NCBI RefSeq assembly: GCF_017873675.1
Contig: NZ_JAGGKK010000007.1
Span: 1-64,000 of the forward strand
Length of the DNA: 64,000 bases
Source: Virgibacillus litoralis
GTDB lineage: Bacteria > Bacillota > Bacilli > Bacillales > Amphibacillaceae
Direction: 5' to 3'
A model generated the notes under the pieces. It made no database searches, was not told the DNA's origin, and saw nothing but the letters and a program-made list of their open reading frames with translations. The position numbers were made by a program, and so were the translations under genes. Of the stretch, positions 1 through 9,776 are shown piece by piece (the first letter of the stretch is position 1; each line of letters begins with the position of its first letter).

Positions 1-92
1 ACACCTGTTCCCATGCCGAACACAGCAGTTAAGCTCTCCAGCGCCGATGGTAGTTGGGGCTTTGCCCCTGCAAGAGTAGGACGCCGCCAGGC
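1..92 (+). rRNA. rrf: 5S ribosomal RNA, 3' part
   Basis: The first 92 bases match the 3' three quarters of a Bacillus-type 5S rRNA, with the conserved stretches CCGAACACAGCAGTTAAGC, GCGCCGATGGTAGT and GAGTAGGACGCCGCC. The 5' end lies outside the window, so an rRNA operon ends here. No tRNA genes follow it. Confidence 0.96.
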
Positions 93-98
93 AAACAA

Positions 99-140
99 TA
101 AAAGCCCAGGATATGATAATTCATAACCTGGGCTTTTTAT
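99..140 (+). terminator. Rho-independent terminator of the rRNA operon
   Basis: A stem pairs AAAGCCCAGG with CCTGGGCTTT and is followed by a T-run, about 7 bases after the 5S gene. Confidence 0.92.
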
Positions 141-166
141 TGCTTGGAGATAAGCCAAGTTTTCTG
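141..166 (+). repeat. Short dispersed repeat (CTTGG..ATAAGCCAAG motif)
   Basis: TGCTTGGAGATAAGCCAAG followed by TTTTCT is a partial copy of a motif also found near 7387-7448, 23417-23475, 40939-41012 and 51953-51991. The rest of the gap up to base 462 shows no gene; it presumably holds the promoter of the RDD gene. Confidence 0.6.
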
Positions 167-476
167 ATTAAGGAAGTACAATAAAACTTAAACTTTATTA
201 AAACATTAAAAAGGTAAAAGAAGAGTGACCATCATTTTGTCATCAATTTGATGGTTATTTTTATTGGTATAATAGTATTTTTGGTTCAGTGCTAGCCTGC
301 ATTTTGACCTACAGTTTCGTGTGAAATTGACTAGCTGTTTATAACGTAGTCTGAATATTTCTGTTAAACTAAATATAAAGATTACTAACGGTATTTAGCC
401 AGACAGAGCAAGTTAGTTTAGGGAGTTCAACAAGCAATTTTTCAAGAAAAAATATACGATAAAGGGGAGAACTATT

Positions 477-887
477 GTGAAAAGTTATGCTGGATTTGGT
501 AAAAGATTATTAGCAAGGTTTTTAGATGTTACCATTTTTTCAATTTTAATTGGTGGTTTATTTTATGTTTTTACAGGTGATTACAGTATTGCCTGGAATA
601 AAGGATTGATTTGGGATTTATTTTACACATTATACTTAATTGTAATCCCTGTGTTATGGGCCGGATATATTATGGGTAAACGAATTTGTGATATCAAATT
701 AAAACGAACAGATGGTGGCAATGTTAAACTTTCCAATACCTTTTTAAGAGAGCTTGTAGGTTTTCACCTTATTGGTATTGTCACTCTTGGAACATCCTTA
801 GTAGTAAGTATTTTTATGGTAATATTACGAGAAGACAGAAGAGCAATTCACGATATGATAGGTGGAACTTATGTAAGTGAAAATTAA
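477..887 (+). CDS. RDD family membrane protein
   Basis: The 136-residue protein has the RDD-family signature: an N-terminal RLLARFLD motif just before the first membrane segment (about residues 14-32), further hydrophobic segments near 44-66 and 97-117, and a C-terminal DRRAIHDMIGGT motif like the family's R-x-H-D ending. GTG start, with AAGGGGAG seven bases upstream. RDD proteins are small inner-membrane proteins, often of unknown role, some proposed to be transporters; nothing here fixes a substrate. It stands alone between the rRNA terminator and a 440-base gap, so it is probably monocistronic. Confidence 0.85.
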   Translation: MKSYAGFGKRLLARFLDVTIFSILIGGLFYVFTGDYSIAWNKGLIWDLFYTLYLIVIPVLWAGYIMGKRICDIKLKRTDGGNVKLSNTFLRELVGFHLIGIVTLGTSLVVSIFMVILREDRRAIHDMIGGTYVSEN

Positions 888-1328
888 AGTTTCATAACGG
901 GATTAGTTTTGGAAGAATAATTGTTAGTTGCATTAGAAATCATATTATAATTTAGCATATATTTCGCCCCTATTATTGAAAAATCTATTTTTCTAACGGA
1001 ATGAGGATCCGCCTCACCCTTATGAGAGCATCTTTTCTGCTATTTAGCGGAATGAGGATTCATGTCGACTGATTGCAAATCCGGATTCCGAGTCGCAATA
1101 CTTCATTTCCATATTGTATAATCCTGCCAGTCTAAGTTACAAACATACCATAACCCCAAAACCCTTAAAAACAGAAACAACTCATTTTTAGCGTTACAAA
1201 TGAGATTTGAAATATCATAGCAATTAGGATTCGTTTTGGCGCAAACTCCTAACAAATATTCGTGTAAATCCTATACATGAATTAGTAGATGAGAGAGACA
1301 ATATAGGTATAAACTTATTAGGAGCGTA
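888..1328. other. Intergenic region without a recognisable gene
   Basis: 441 bases. Two GGAATGAGGATCC/TTC-like segments (about 998-1015 and 1049-1068) and a TTATGAGA piece resemble degenerate units of the CTCATC..GTTATGAGA repeat seen near 32.2 kb. The promoter of the following glycosidase gene must lie at the right end. Nothing else was identified. Confidence 0.4.
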
Positions 1329-2657
1329 ATGATGTTTAAAACTAAAATCGTAATTACTGTAATTGTATGTATTTTACTTCTTCCCCAAGTAACCTCTGCA
1401 AGTGTCATTCATGTTGTAAAAAAAGGGGAAAGCTTATGGGGAATTTCAAATATATATGGAACGTCAGTAGAGGAGATAGTAAACTCCAATGGTCTGCCAT
1501 ATAAAGATGTAATTAACCCTGGATTACCGTTATTAATTTCAGGTAATCAATATATTGTTCAATCAGGTGAAAGTATTTGGGAAATTGCACAGCGTCATTC
1601 AACTACAATAGAAAAGATAATGTCCGCAAATAATCTAGAGAAAAATAATCTATACCCTAACCAAAAATTAACTATCCCTTCTACACCAAAAAAGGAAATA
1701 TTTACTGGTGCGTTTATGGTACCTGCAGGAGAAAAAGCTAGTAAATCATTATTAAAGCACTATAAAAAACTTATATCAACAGTCGGTTTTTTTGAATACC
1801 ATCCCGATTCACAAGGGAATCTCAGTAAAATGCCAGGTGAGGTCACTGTGAAAACAGCATGGAATAATAACTTAATTCCATATGCAACAATAACAAATTT
1901 AAGTTCAAACGGATTTGATGATGAATTAGCTCACCAAGTAATAGGCAACAAAGAGACCCGAGGGAAGCTGATTAATAATATTTATTCTGTTCTGCATAAA
2001 AACGATTATAAAGGAGTCATTATTGACTTTGAAGGAATTAAAAACAATGATCGTGAGAACTTTAATCAATTTATAAAGGAACTTACAGCTAAACTTCATC
2101 CGGTTGGTATGAAAGTAAATGTATCATTACCACCAATGCAAGGGGACCGTTATCCGGATTATTATTCAGGTTACGACTATAAAACACTTGGAAAAACTGT
2201 AGATTCTTTGTTTCTTATGACATATGATTGGCATTGGTCTGGAGGTCCTGCTGGTGCTATTGCTCCCCTGGGAAAGGTTAGGGAAACCATCGAATATGCA
2301 ATTTCTGCAGTCCCGCGTTCCAAAATCATTCTCGGGATTCCTATGTATGCATATGACTGGAATATTGATAACAAAGAGCAAAAGGGGAGTGCATATGCCC
2401 AGGAACATGCAATTAAATTAGCTCTTGATCATGGCTCAGTCATTCATTATAATAAGGAAACTCATCAGCCGTGGTTTAGATATAAAGATAAAAATGGCGA
2501 TCAGCATGAAGTGTGGTTTGAGGATGCGAGGTCAATTTTAGCAAAATACCGCCTTGTGAAAGACTATAATCTATATGGAATGGGTGGCTGGAAAATGGGT
2601 CTTTCCTTTCCTCAGGCAGAACAATTGCTTAGGGAGGAATTTAAGCCCAGACAGTAA
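1329..2657 (+). CDS. LysM-GH18 glycosidase, spore peptidoglycan (YaaH/SleL-like)
   Basis: The 442-residue protein starts with a signal-peptide-like segment (about 1-24). Two LysM modules follow (about 27-70 with KKGESLWGIS, and 73-117 with QSGESIWEIA), then a GH18 domain to the end. The catalytic DxE of GH18 is visible in GVIIDFEGI, with Glu235 as the likely acid. Length and order match the spore cortex-lytic N-acetylglucosaminidases SleL/YaaH, which attack spore peptidoglycan during germination; those usually lack a classical signal peptide, so this could be a secreted paralogue. ATG codons at 1329 and 1332 are both served by AGGAG at 1319-1323. Monocistronic, closed by a strong terminator. 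Confidence 0.88.
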   Translation: MMFKTKIVITVIVCILLLPQVTSASVIHVVKKGESLWGISNIYGTSVEEIVNSNGLPYKDVINPGLPLLISGNQYIVQSGESIWEIAQRHSTTIEKIMSANNLEKNNLYPNQKLTIPSTPKKEIFTGAFMVPAGEKASKSLLKHYKKLISTVGFFEYHPDSQGNLSKMPGEVTVKTAWNNNLIPYATITNLSSNGFDDELAHQVIGNKETRGKLINNIYSVLHKNDYKGVIIDFEGIKNNDRENFNQFIKELTAKLHPVGMKVNVSLPPMQGDRYPDYYSGYDYKTLGKTVDSLFLMTYDWHWSGGPAGAIAPLGKVRETIEYAISAVPRSKIILGIPMYAYDWNIDNKEQKGSAYAQEHAIKLALDHGSVIHYNKETHQPWFRYKDKNGDQHEVWFEDARSILAKYRLVKDYNLYGMGGWKMGLSFPQAEQLLREEFKPRQ

Positions 2658-2689
2658 ATGGTTTAACTTAAAAATTATAACTATAAAGT

Positions 2690-2732
2690 AACAAAGGGAC
2701 TATAAATTTTGATAGTCCCTTTGTTGTTTCTT
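2690..2732 (+). terminator. Rho-independent terminator
   Basis: A perfect 14-bp stem (AACAAAGGGACTAT with its complement) around a short loop lies 33 bases after the glycosidase stop. The right arm is T-rich. Confidence 0.88.
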
Positions 2733-2810
2733 TAACTCACTTGAAACGTTTATCTTGTATTCAAACGGGTATTAATCAAACAGAATGTTTTAACAAGATA
2801 AGGTGATAAA

Positions 2811-3470
2811 ATGCTCTTAACAATTATTTCATGGATTGCGTTAACAATGGGGTTAATTAGTTCATTTATCATTGTTATTGATGTGATTAGATATCCGCAG
2901 ATGATGAAAATAATGAATGTGGTTTGGCCGATAAATGGGTGGTTCTTTGGCCCATTTGCGTTATGGACATATTTTAAGTGGGGCAGATTAAAAGCAAAGA
3001 AGATTAAGGATGAAGACCGTCGTGGAAGACTTGCAAGGGTATTTGTATCCACTAGCCATTGTTCGGCTGGGTGCACTGTTGGAGACGCAGCAGGTGTACC
3101 AATCGTAGCATTAACAGGAATGGCTGTTATTGGGTCGACCTTGTATGCTCATTATGTTGTTGAATTTATATTGGCGTATATCTTTGGGATTGTGTTCCAG
3201 TTTTATGCCATATATCCCATGAATAAGGAACAAGGGATAGTTGGATCAATTAAAGCTGCTATTAAGGCTGATACCCTGTCTTTAATAGCATTTGAAATTG
3301 GGATGTTCGGGTGGATGGCAATCGTCCATTTTGTACTATTTGCTCAACCGCCAAAACCAAATGAGGCATCCTATTGGTTCATGATGCAAATTGCAATGAT
3401 TCTAGGATTCCTGACTAGTTATCCTGCTAATTGGATTCTTGTAAGAAAAGGAATTAAAGAAGAAATGTAG
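2811..3470 (+). CDS. DUF4396 domain membrane protein
   Basis: 219 residues with hydrophobic segments near 3-24, 38-54 and a multi-helix C-terminal half (about 97-215). Between the two halves sits STSHCSAGCTVGD (His83, Cys84, Cys88), the hallmark motif of DUF4396 proteins, whose function is not established. The ATG is preceded by an AAGGTGAT ribosome site. The HC-x3-C motif and the position beside a copper-efflux operon make a metal-related role plausible, but that is inference. A 9-bp inverted repeat (GGAATAGTT/AACTATTCC, 3470-3498) without a T-run follows the stop. Confidence 0.82.
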   Translation: MLLTIISWIALTMGLISSFIIVIDVIRYPQMMKIMNVVWPINGWFFGPFALWTYFKWGRLKAKKIKDEDRRGRLARVFVSTSHCSAGCTVGDAAGVPIVALTGMAVIGSTLYAHYVVEFILAYIFGIVFQFYAIYPMNKEQGIVGSIKAAIKADTLSLIAFEIGMFGWMAIVHFVLFAQPPKPNEASYWFMMQIAMILGFLTSYPANWILVRKGIKEEM

Positions 3471-3565
3471 GAATAGTTCTGGAAAGGTCAACTATTCCTA
3501 ACGTGAGCATACTAAAATAGTATATTGGCGGATAGGATAGTTCTTTGTTCACTGGTTTTAACAAT

Positions 3566-4096
3566 TTATTTTACTTCCAATTTGGTTAATCCGAGAAAAA
3601 GAACAGCAATGATAAATAGAAGAACAAAGGGATATTTGAAAAAAGAATATACTAGTTGATCAGATTTTCTGCGTATTAGGTCTTCGGCTGTATACAAAAC
3701 TAGCAATAAGACCATTGTCACGATAAGTGCCATGATTTTAATAATAGTTTCGGGTCTAGCCATAGCCAACATATCCCCAAGCATTGCCCCCATCATGCCC
3801 CCCATTAATCCGGATATCATGCCATCGATGACAGCAGGCAACCCCACAGGCATTCCAGCAATGAATCCCACAAATAAACCGATTAAGATAGACAAAATGG
3901 TTGAGGCAAATAGATCTCCCTGGTTGTATACCCCTAAAATCGTCCCCATTAATATACCTACCATCATAGCAACGGCCATGGAAAACATCATTCCATACAT
4001 TTGAGTTACCCATTTTCGATAGTAAGTAATGTACATGATAATTGCCAGTACTTGAATGATACATGTTCCTATAATAAAAAATAATCCAATCGCCAT
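3566..4096 (-). CDS. Methionine-rich polytopic membrane protein
   Basis: Not recognised as a named family. From the ATG at 4096 (GGAG eight bases upstream; an in-frame ATG at 4153 lacks a site) it encodes 176 residues with about five hydrophobic segments. The middle is rich in Met and Gly, with runs such as MYGMMFSMAVAMMVG and MISGLMGGMMGAMLGDMLAM, plus an acidic residue in a membrane segment. Met-rich membrane faces are typical of some copper-handling proteins, and the gene diverges from csoR-copAZ with about 150 bases between. A copper role is a guess from context; GxxxG-type helix packing alone could explain the composition. Confidence 0.7.
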   Translation of the reverse strand: MAIGLFFIIGTCIIQVLAIIMYITYYRKWVTQMYGMMFSMAVAMMVGILMGTILGVYNQGDLFASTILSILIGLFVGFIAGMPVGLPAVIDGMISGLMGGMMGAMLGDMLAMARPETIIKIMALIVTMVLLLVLYTAEDLIRRKSDQLVYSFFKYPFVLLFIIAVLFLGLTKLEVK

Positions 4097-4251
4097 CTCT
4101 TCAACTCCAATCGTAAGTTGTCCAATAGTATTATATTCACGGACAACTATCAATATGCAATACCATACGAGGGTATAATGTTGAATTTATGTATATTATA
4201 AATTCGTAGAACTCTTTTGTATTCATATTTGCCTTAATAATAAGTTATCAG

Positions 4252-4280
4252 TTGACAAAAATACATACGGGGGGTATATT
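4252..4280 (+). promoter_or_regulatory. csoR-copAZ promoter with CsoR-type operator in its spacer
   Basis: TTGACA (4252-4257), a 17-base spacer and TATATT (4275-4280) make a near-consensus sigma-A promoter. The spacer and -10 contain ATACATACGGGGGGTATAT, a G-tract flanked by ATAC/GTAT inverted repeats, which is the form of CsoR-family operators. A repressor bound here would cover the polymerase site, so copper-induced derepression is expected. Confidence 0.85.
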
Positions 4281-4310
4281 AAAATTAAAGATTGAAAGGA
4301 AGTGAAGCAA

Positions 4311-4613
4311 ATGGGAGAATACATGCATGATCATCCGGTTACGCCTCGAACAGAAGATGAGAAACAGGCTGTCGCTAACCGGCTGAAACGAATTGAAGGC
4401 CAAGTACGAGGAATTCAGAAAATGGTTGAAGAAGATCGTTATTGTATAGATATATTAGTTCAAATAAGTGCAATTAATGCTGCTTTAAAAAAAGTAGGCT
4501 TCTCTATAGCTGAGCGTCACACGAAGCATTGTATCAGCGATGCAGTACAATCGGGTAATGGAAATGAAGCAATTGATGAGCTTCTTGAGGTTTTGAAACA
4601 GTTTTCCAAATAA
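4311..4613 (+). CDS. csoR: Copper-sensing transcriptional repressor CsoR
   Basis: 100 residues from the ATG at 4311, which has AAAGGAAG upstream at correct spacing; an in-frame GTG at 4302 overlaps that site. It is an all-helical DUF156/CsoR protein with RLKRIEGQVRGI. The copper ligands fall in the canonical Cys-x24-His-x3-Cys pattern: Cys45 (EDRYC), His70 and Cys74 (ERHTKHC). These identify a copper sensor rather than the nickel, formaldehyde or persulfide members of the family. It is first in the csoR-copA-copZ operon and probably represses its own promoter through the operator at 4261-4280. Confidence 0.95.
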   Translation: MGEYMHDHPVTPRTEDEKQAVANRLKRIEGQVRGIQKMVEEDRYCIDILVQISAINAALKKVGFSIAERHTKHCISDAVQSGNGNEAIDELLEVLKQFSK

Positions 4614-4628
4614 AGGGGGATCAATCAT

Positions 4629-7022
4629 ATGAGCGATTCAGAAGAACAACAACATTCACAACTTGGCGTGACAGGCATGACTTGTGCAGCCTGTTCCAAT
4701 AGAATAGAAAAAGTACTAAACAAAATGGATGGTGTGGAAGCAAAGGTTAACTTAACAACCGAAAAGGCGACCGTTGACTATAATCCATCTACAACAACCT
4801 ATGATGATATAACGGCTAAAATCGAAAAGTTAGGCTATGGTGTTCAAACTGAAAAAGCTGAATTTGATGTTTATGGCATGACTTGTGCAGCTTGTTCTAG
4901 CAGAATAGAAAAAGTGCTGAATAAACAAACTGGTGTCAAGCTTGCCAGTGTAAATTTAGCTACTGAAAGTGCTGCTGTTGAATATAATCCAGGGTTGATG
5001 GAAGAAGCTGATATCATTGGCAGGATTCAGAAACTTGGCTATGATGCTAAAATAAAAGCAAATCAGGAAGATAAAAAGACACAGAAGGAAAAGCAGTTAA
5101 ATCAAATGAAGACGAAACTGATTGTCTCTGTTTTACTTTCAGCACCGCTTTTAATAACGATGCTTGTTCACTTAGCTGGAATTAACGTACCAGCTATTCT
5201 GCTTAATCCATGGTTCCAATTTGCATTAGCAACACCTGTCCAATTCGTGATTGGCTGGCAATTTTATGTTGGTGCTTATAAAAACCTGCGCAATGGTGGA
5301 GCAAATATGGATGTGCTGGTTGCTTTGGGTACAAGTGCCGCGTATTTCTATAGTCTATACGAAGCCTTTAACACAATCGGTAATCCCGGATATATGCCGC
5401 ATCTTTATTTTGAGACAAGTGCAATATTAATTACATTAATTTTGTTTGGGAAATATCTTGAAACAAATGCGAAAGGTAAAACGACGGTTGCATTATCAAA
5501 ATTGCTCGACCTGCAAGCGAAACAGGCACGTGTTATCCGTAATGGTGAAGAATTGATGATTGCGGTTGAAGAAGTGGCTGTTGGTGATCACTTGATTATA
5601 AAACCAGGTGAAAAATTCCCTGTCGATGGAATCGTTGTAAAAGGTAAGACATCTGTTGATGAATCAATGATTACAGGCGAATCTATTCCAATTGAAAAAG
5701 ATGAACAGTCAAATGTGATCGGATCAACGATGAATAAAAATGGTACGGTCGAAATGGAAGCAACTAAGGTTGGTAAAGACACAGCCCTTGCGTCGATTGT
5801 TAAGGCGGTAGAAGATGCTCAAGGTACAAAAGCGCCTATTCAGCGGCTGGCGGATGTTATTTCAGGCTACTTCGTTCCAATTGTTGTTGGTATCGCTATT
5901 TTGACATTTATTATCTGGATTTCTTTTGTAACACCAGGTGCATTTGAACCAGCATTAGTAGCGGCTATTGCAGTGCTTGTTATTGCATGTCCTTGTGCAT
6001 TAGGTTTGGCCACACCAACGTCCATAATGGTTGGAACTGGTAAATCTGCTGAGTCTGGTATTTTGTTTAAGGGCGGCGAACATTTGGAGCGCACACATCA
6101 GTTGGATACTATTATTCTGGATAAAACAGGGACGGTTACAAAAGGTAAACCGGAAGTGACTGATTTTACTGGTGCTGAAGAAACACTCAAACTATTGGCC
6201 AGTGCTGAAAAAGGTTCAGAACATCCCTTAGCAGAAGCAATTGTTGCATATGCTACGGAAAAAAGTATCTCATTAACAGAAGCAACTAGTTTCACAGCAG
6301 TACCCGGCCTAGGTATCAATGCTGTAATTTCTGGCAATCAGATACTTGTAGGAAGCAGAAAATTATTGACTGAAAATGATGTAGAAATTGCTCAATCTGA
6401 AGAAGAAATGATTAAGTATGAGACAGATGGAAAAACGGCTATGCTAATAGCGGTAAATGGTGAATATCGTGGAATAGTCGCGGTAGCAGATACAATTAAG
6501 GAAACAGCCGTTGAAGCAATTAGTCAATTGAAAGAGCAAGGCTTGGAAGTAATTATGCTTACAGGTGACAATGAAAGAACTGCGAAGGCAATTGCAAAAC
6601 AGGTGGGTATTGATCAGGTTATTGCTCAAGTTTTACCTGAGGAAAAAGCGGATAAAGTTAAAGAAGTTCAGTTGCTTGGTAAAAAGGTAGCCATGGTTGG
6701 TGATGGAGTTAACGATGCGCCTGCATTGGCAACTGCTGATATTGGCATTGCCATTGGTACTGGTACAGAAGTAGCAATTGAAGCAGCGGACGTAACAATC
6801 CTTGGCGGCGAGTTGCTGCTGATACCAAAGGCAATTAAAATCAGTAAAGCTACAATCAAAAATATTCGTCAAAATCTATTCTGGGCATTTGCTTATAATA
6901 GCGCTGGTATCCCGATAGCTGCTATTGGATTATTGGCACCGTGGATTGCTGGCGGTGCTATGGCTTTAAGTTCGGTCAGTGTTGTTTCTAACTCACTTCG
7001 GTTGAAGCGAGTTAAGATATAA
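4629..7022 (+). CDS. copA: Copper-exporting P1B-type ATPase CopA
   Basis: 797 residues. Two N-terminal heavy-metal-associated domains (about 10-76 and 80-146) each carry MTCAACS. Eight membrane helices are expected; the metal-path motif CPC is at 454-456 ([12 protein letters not shown]). The phosphorylated aspartate is Asp498 in DKTGT, the SEHPL histidine motif follows, and the hinge [10 protein letters not shown] is near the C-terminus. It exports Cu(I) from the cytoplasm at the expense of ATP. The length matches B. subtilis CopA, which also has two metal-binding domains. The gap from csoR is 15 bases, with AAAGGGGGA as ribosome site. Confidence 0.97.
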   Translation: MSDSEEQQHSQLGVTGMTCAACSNRIEKVLNKMDGVEAKVNLTTEKATVDYNPSTTTYDDITAKIEKLGYGVQTEKAEFDVYGMTCAACSSRIEKVLNKQTGVKLASVNLATESAAVEYNPGLMEEADIIGRIQKLGYDAKIKANQEDKKTQKEKQLNQMKTKLIVSVLLSAPLLITMLVHLAGINVPAILLNPWFQFALATPVQFVIGWQFYVGAYKNLRNGGANMDVLVALGTSAAYFYSLYEAFNTIGNPGYMPHLYFETSAILITLILFGKYLETNAKGKTTVALSKLLDLQAKQARVIRNGEELMIAVEEVAVGDHLIIKPGEKFPVDGIVVKGKTSVDESMITGESIPIEKDEQSNVIGSTMNKNGTVEMEATKVGKDTALASIVKAVEDAQGTKAPIQRLADVISGYFVPIVVGIAILTFIIWISFVTPGAFEPALVAAIAVLVIACPCALGLATPTSIMVGTGKSAESGILFKGGEHLERTHQLDTIILDKTGTVTKGKPEVTDFTGAEETLKLLASAEKGSEHPLAEAIVAYATEKSISLTEATSFTAVPGLGINAVISGNQILVGSRKLLTENDVEIAQSEEEMIKYETDGKTAMLIAVNGEYRGIVAVADTIKETAVEAISQLKEQGLEVIMLTGDNERTAKAIAKQVGIDQVIAQVLPEEKADKVKEVQLLGKKVAMVGDGVNDAPALATADIGIAIGTGTEVAIEAADVTILGGELLLIPKAIKISKATIKNIRQNLFWAFAYNSAGIPIAAIGLLAPWIAGGAMALSSVSVVSNSLRLKRVKI

Positions 7023-7054
7023 TTAAAAAGCATTTAGGAAAGGGGGGAATTAGT

Positions 7055-7261
7055 ATGCAAATCACATTGGATGTTAAAGGTATGACATGTGGCCACTGCA
7101 AATCCTCAGTTAAAGGTGCACTTGAAGAACTGAAGGGAGTAACAAGTGTAGAAGTAGATTTAGGTTCTGGGAAAGTCGATGTCACTTATGATGATGCACT
7201 TGTTAAAGTAGAAGACATGCACGAAGCAATTGAAGATCAAGGCTATGATGTCGTAGCATAA
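7055..7261 (+). CDS. copZ: Copper chaperone CopZ
   Basis: 68 residues, a single heavy-metal-associated domain with the Cu(I)-binding motif MTCGHC (Cys12 and Cys15). It delivers Cu(I) to CopA. The gene lies 32 bases after copA and is preceded by AAAGGGGGG. Length and position match the copZ of other Bacillaceae, although here copZ follows copA rather than preceding it. Last gene of the operon. Confidence 0.95.
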   Translation: MQITLDVKGMTCGHCKSSVKGALEELKGVTSVEVDLGSGKVDVTYDDALVKVEDMHEAIEDQGYDVVA

Positions 7262-7304
7262 TATAAAATGAAGAGAATGGGACAAAAGTATATTTAGTCA
7301 AAGT

Positions 7305-7364
7305 AAAATCCGAACTTATAATTCAAAATTCTTTAATTGGAATTCGAATTAGTTCGGATTTTTT
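7305..7364 (+). terminator. Terminator of csoR-copA-copZ, inside the repeat
   Basis: AATCCGAACT (7307-7316) pairs with AGTTCGGATT (7351-7360), followed by a run of six T. It is the first hairpin after copZ. The same structure is present in the second repeat copy at 62449-62508. Confidence 0.8.
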
Positions 7365-7505
7365 GCAGTTAAGAATGTATAACTACTTTTTTACTGCATA
7401 ATTGTAACTAATCATTCACCAAAAGGCTTGGTGAATACCTAGTTTTCTAGTGTTGCAGTAGATATAAACTACGAACTAGTGAAATTTGTAAGTTTCTCTA
7501 ACCAC

Positions 7506-7622
7506 GCAGCTGGAATATGCTCCCTTTCCGTGGGCAAGTGCCGAGCCTCCTCAGCTCATACCTCGCCTGCGGGGTCTCGCCTAGCTTGTTTTTCCCACAG
7601 GAGTCTCGCATATTCCAGCTGC
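7506..7622. repeat. Palindromic module A of the foldback repeat
   Basis: The 15-base arm GCAGCTGGAATATGC at 7506-7520 has its exact complement GCATATTCCAGCTGC at 7608-7622. Between them are the blocks CCCTTTCCGTGGGC and CCCACAGGAGTCTCG, also found in the hairpin at 62573-62684. Confidence 0.85.
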
Positions 7623-7714
7623 TAGTTTAAATGGTTTAAAAAATTTTTACTCTCTATCCATCACAATGTATATTTTGTTATTTTATCAAGTTATAACGAG
7701 CAAATCCCAGCGCA

Positions 7715-7821
7715 GGAAATACACGTAGACTCCTGGGGGAGGAAAGGCCTAGATGAGACATCTGAGTGCGTCAGCACGAGGAGGGCTCAACAGCCGCCCC
7801 CGGAAAGCGAAGTGTATTTCC
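7715..7821. repeat. Palindromic module B of the foldback repeat
   Basis: GGAAATACAC (7715-7724) pairs with GTGTATTTCC (7812-7821). The interior includes GTAGACTCCTGGGGGAGG and GGAAAGCGAAG. The same module occurs in opposite orientation at 62573-62684, so these hairpin modules seem to have been exchanged or inverted within a common frame. Confidence 0.85.
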
Positions 7822-8083
7822 GTAGCGGTATTACTGCACACAACTCCTAGTTCGCATTTTATATCAACTACGTATTAAAGTCAGCCATTGAAAATAATGA
7901 ACAATCTAACATCCTATCATTTATTTTATTCGTCTTTCAAGTGGAAAGTTTTTGTTATGTCCCAGCCTCTTTTTTTAGCAGTAAACATTATGGCTTTTAT
8001 TACAAAGTAACAGGGGTTCTTGTGAAAGTAAAATATACTTTCATAAGAACCCCTTTAATAAATGCAACGTTTTTAATATATTT

Positions 8084-9756
8084 TTATACGGATGCTTTTA
8101 CATTATTAAGGTGACCTAGTGCGGCGGAATAAGTTTTCCAGCCACCCTCCAGATTTTTAACTTTATAGCCATTTTCCTGCAATATTCTCGTCGCTATATA
8201 ACCGCGTAAGCCTACTTGACAGTTAACATGGATTGTTTCATCTTTTGGCAGCGTATCAAGCTGATTCCGTAAATCATCAAGTGGAATATTCTTGGCACCT
8301 GTGATAAATCCATTTTCCAACTCGTCTTGATTACGCACATCGATTAATACACCACCATTTGCTACAATTTCATCGATTTCATTCCACTGAACTGTTTCAA
8401 CAAAACCTTCTACGATATTTCCAGCAACATAGCCAGCCATATTGACCGGGTCTTTTGCCGAAGAATAAGGGGGGGCATATGCTAATTCCAAATCTGGTAA
8501 ATCAAGAACTGTTAAGCCACCTTTTATGGCTGTGGCAATCACATCGATACGCTTATCGACACCATCTATTCCAACAGCTTGAGCCCCATAAATTTTGCCT
8601 GTTTCCTGATCAAAAACAAGTTTTAATGCAATTGGTGTAGCCCCAGGATAGTATCCGGCATGGGAAACAGGATGTACATGAACGACCTGATATGGGATGT
8701 CTAAGCGATTTAACGTTTTCTCATTATTACCTGTTGCAGCTACAGTGTAATCGAAAACTTTGGCAATTGAAGTACCGAGGGTACCGTTATATCTTACTTT
8801 TTCGCCGTAAATATTATCTGCTACAATTCGACCTTGTCGGTTGGCTGGCCATGCTAATGGAATCATTGTCGGTTGATAGATTGTGTAATCTTTTACTTCG
8901 ACAGCATTACCAATTGCATATATATTAGGATCATTGGTTTGTAACGACTCGTTTACCTGGATTCCACCACGGTCACCAACGTTTAAGCCTGCATTGACTG
9001 CTAGTTCATTTTCCGGACGAACTCCGATTGATAGTAGTATCATGTCAGTTTCAATTTCTCTTCCATTGTTTGTAATCACTTTTTTACCATTATTCTTAAA
9101 GGAATTCACACCATCATTTAAGATAAGATTTACCCCTTTTTCTACAAGATGATGATGAATAATTGCAGCCATTTCATAGTCAATTGGTGCCATTACTTGG
9201 TTAGACATTTCAACTATAGTCACTTCAATACCACGATCATGTAAGTTTTCGGCAATTTCCAAACCTATAAAACCACCACCGACAACAACAGCTTGTTTAG
9301 GTTTTTGCTCATCAATATACGCCTTAATTTTATCTGTATCTGGAATATTACGTAACGTAAATAGGGCTCTTGCTTCGTCAATACCCGGTATAGGTGGTAC
9401 GATTGGACGCGCACCTGGTGACAAAATCAATTCATCATAAGTTTCTTCATACGTTTCATTCGATTGTAAATTGCTCACCTTTATTGATTTATTTGTGCGG
9501 TCAATTTGTGTGACCTCACTAAATGTACGAATATCAAGGTTGTATCTGGAAGACATACTATCGACAGTCTGAACAAGTAGTTTTTCACGATCTTTAATCG
9601 TTTGCCAATATAGTAAGGTAATCCACAATTTGCAAAAGAAATATATTCACCTTTTTCAAACATGATAATGTTCGCATTTTCATCTAATCTTCTAAGACGT
9701 GCTGCAGCTGTTGAACCGCCTGCAACTCCACCAACTATTACAATTTTTTTATTCAT
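8084..9756 (-). pseudogene. CoA-disulfide reductase with rhodanese domain, frameshifted
   Basis: The product would be about 557 residues: an FAD/NAD(P) disulfide-reductase core with the N-terminal [16 protein letters not shown] motif and the active-site Cys44 in FANCGLPYY, followed by a C-terminal rhodanese domain with catalytic Cys in NCQVGLRGY. That is the CoADR-RHD architecture, which reduces CoA disulfides, persulfides or polysulfides. The reading frame breaks near 9600-9606, in the conserved segment after GLPYYIG. Adding one base restores the expected IKDREKLL, and the whole gene length is one base short of a multiple of three. Either a real one-base deletion or a sequencing error. The promoter shows CsoR/CstR-type operators. 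Confidence 0.9.
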
Positions 9757-9776
9757 AATGATTTCCTCCTTGTATA

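Larger units (their letters stand above)
7275..7969. repeat. Long nested foldback repeat, copy 1
   Basis: The element starts with ATGGGACAAAAGTA and ends with TTATGTCCCAGCCTC, an imperfect inverted pair. Inside are further nested inverted pairs: ATCCGAACT/AGTTCGGAT, and an ACGAACTAG / CTAGTTCG pair. Two long hairpins lie inside (7506-7622 and 7715-7821). The outer parts recur in the same orientation at 62420-63074. It has no supported gene. Similar non-coding palindromic elements are common between genes in this family of bacilli. Confidence 0.85.

Noticed and set aside
2166-2421. Overlapping short frames inside the glycosidase gene on both strands
   Set aside because: They lie within a well-supported LysM-GH18 gene, have no family motif and no ribosome site.
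8455-9152. Plus-strand frames inside the CoADR-rhodanese gene
   Set aside because: Shadows of the minus-strand gene, without motifs or start signals.
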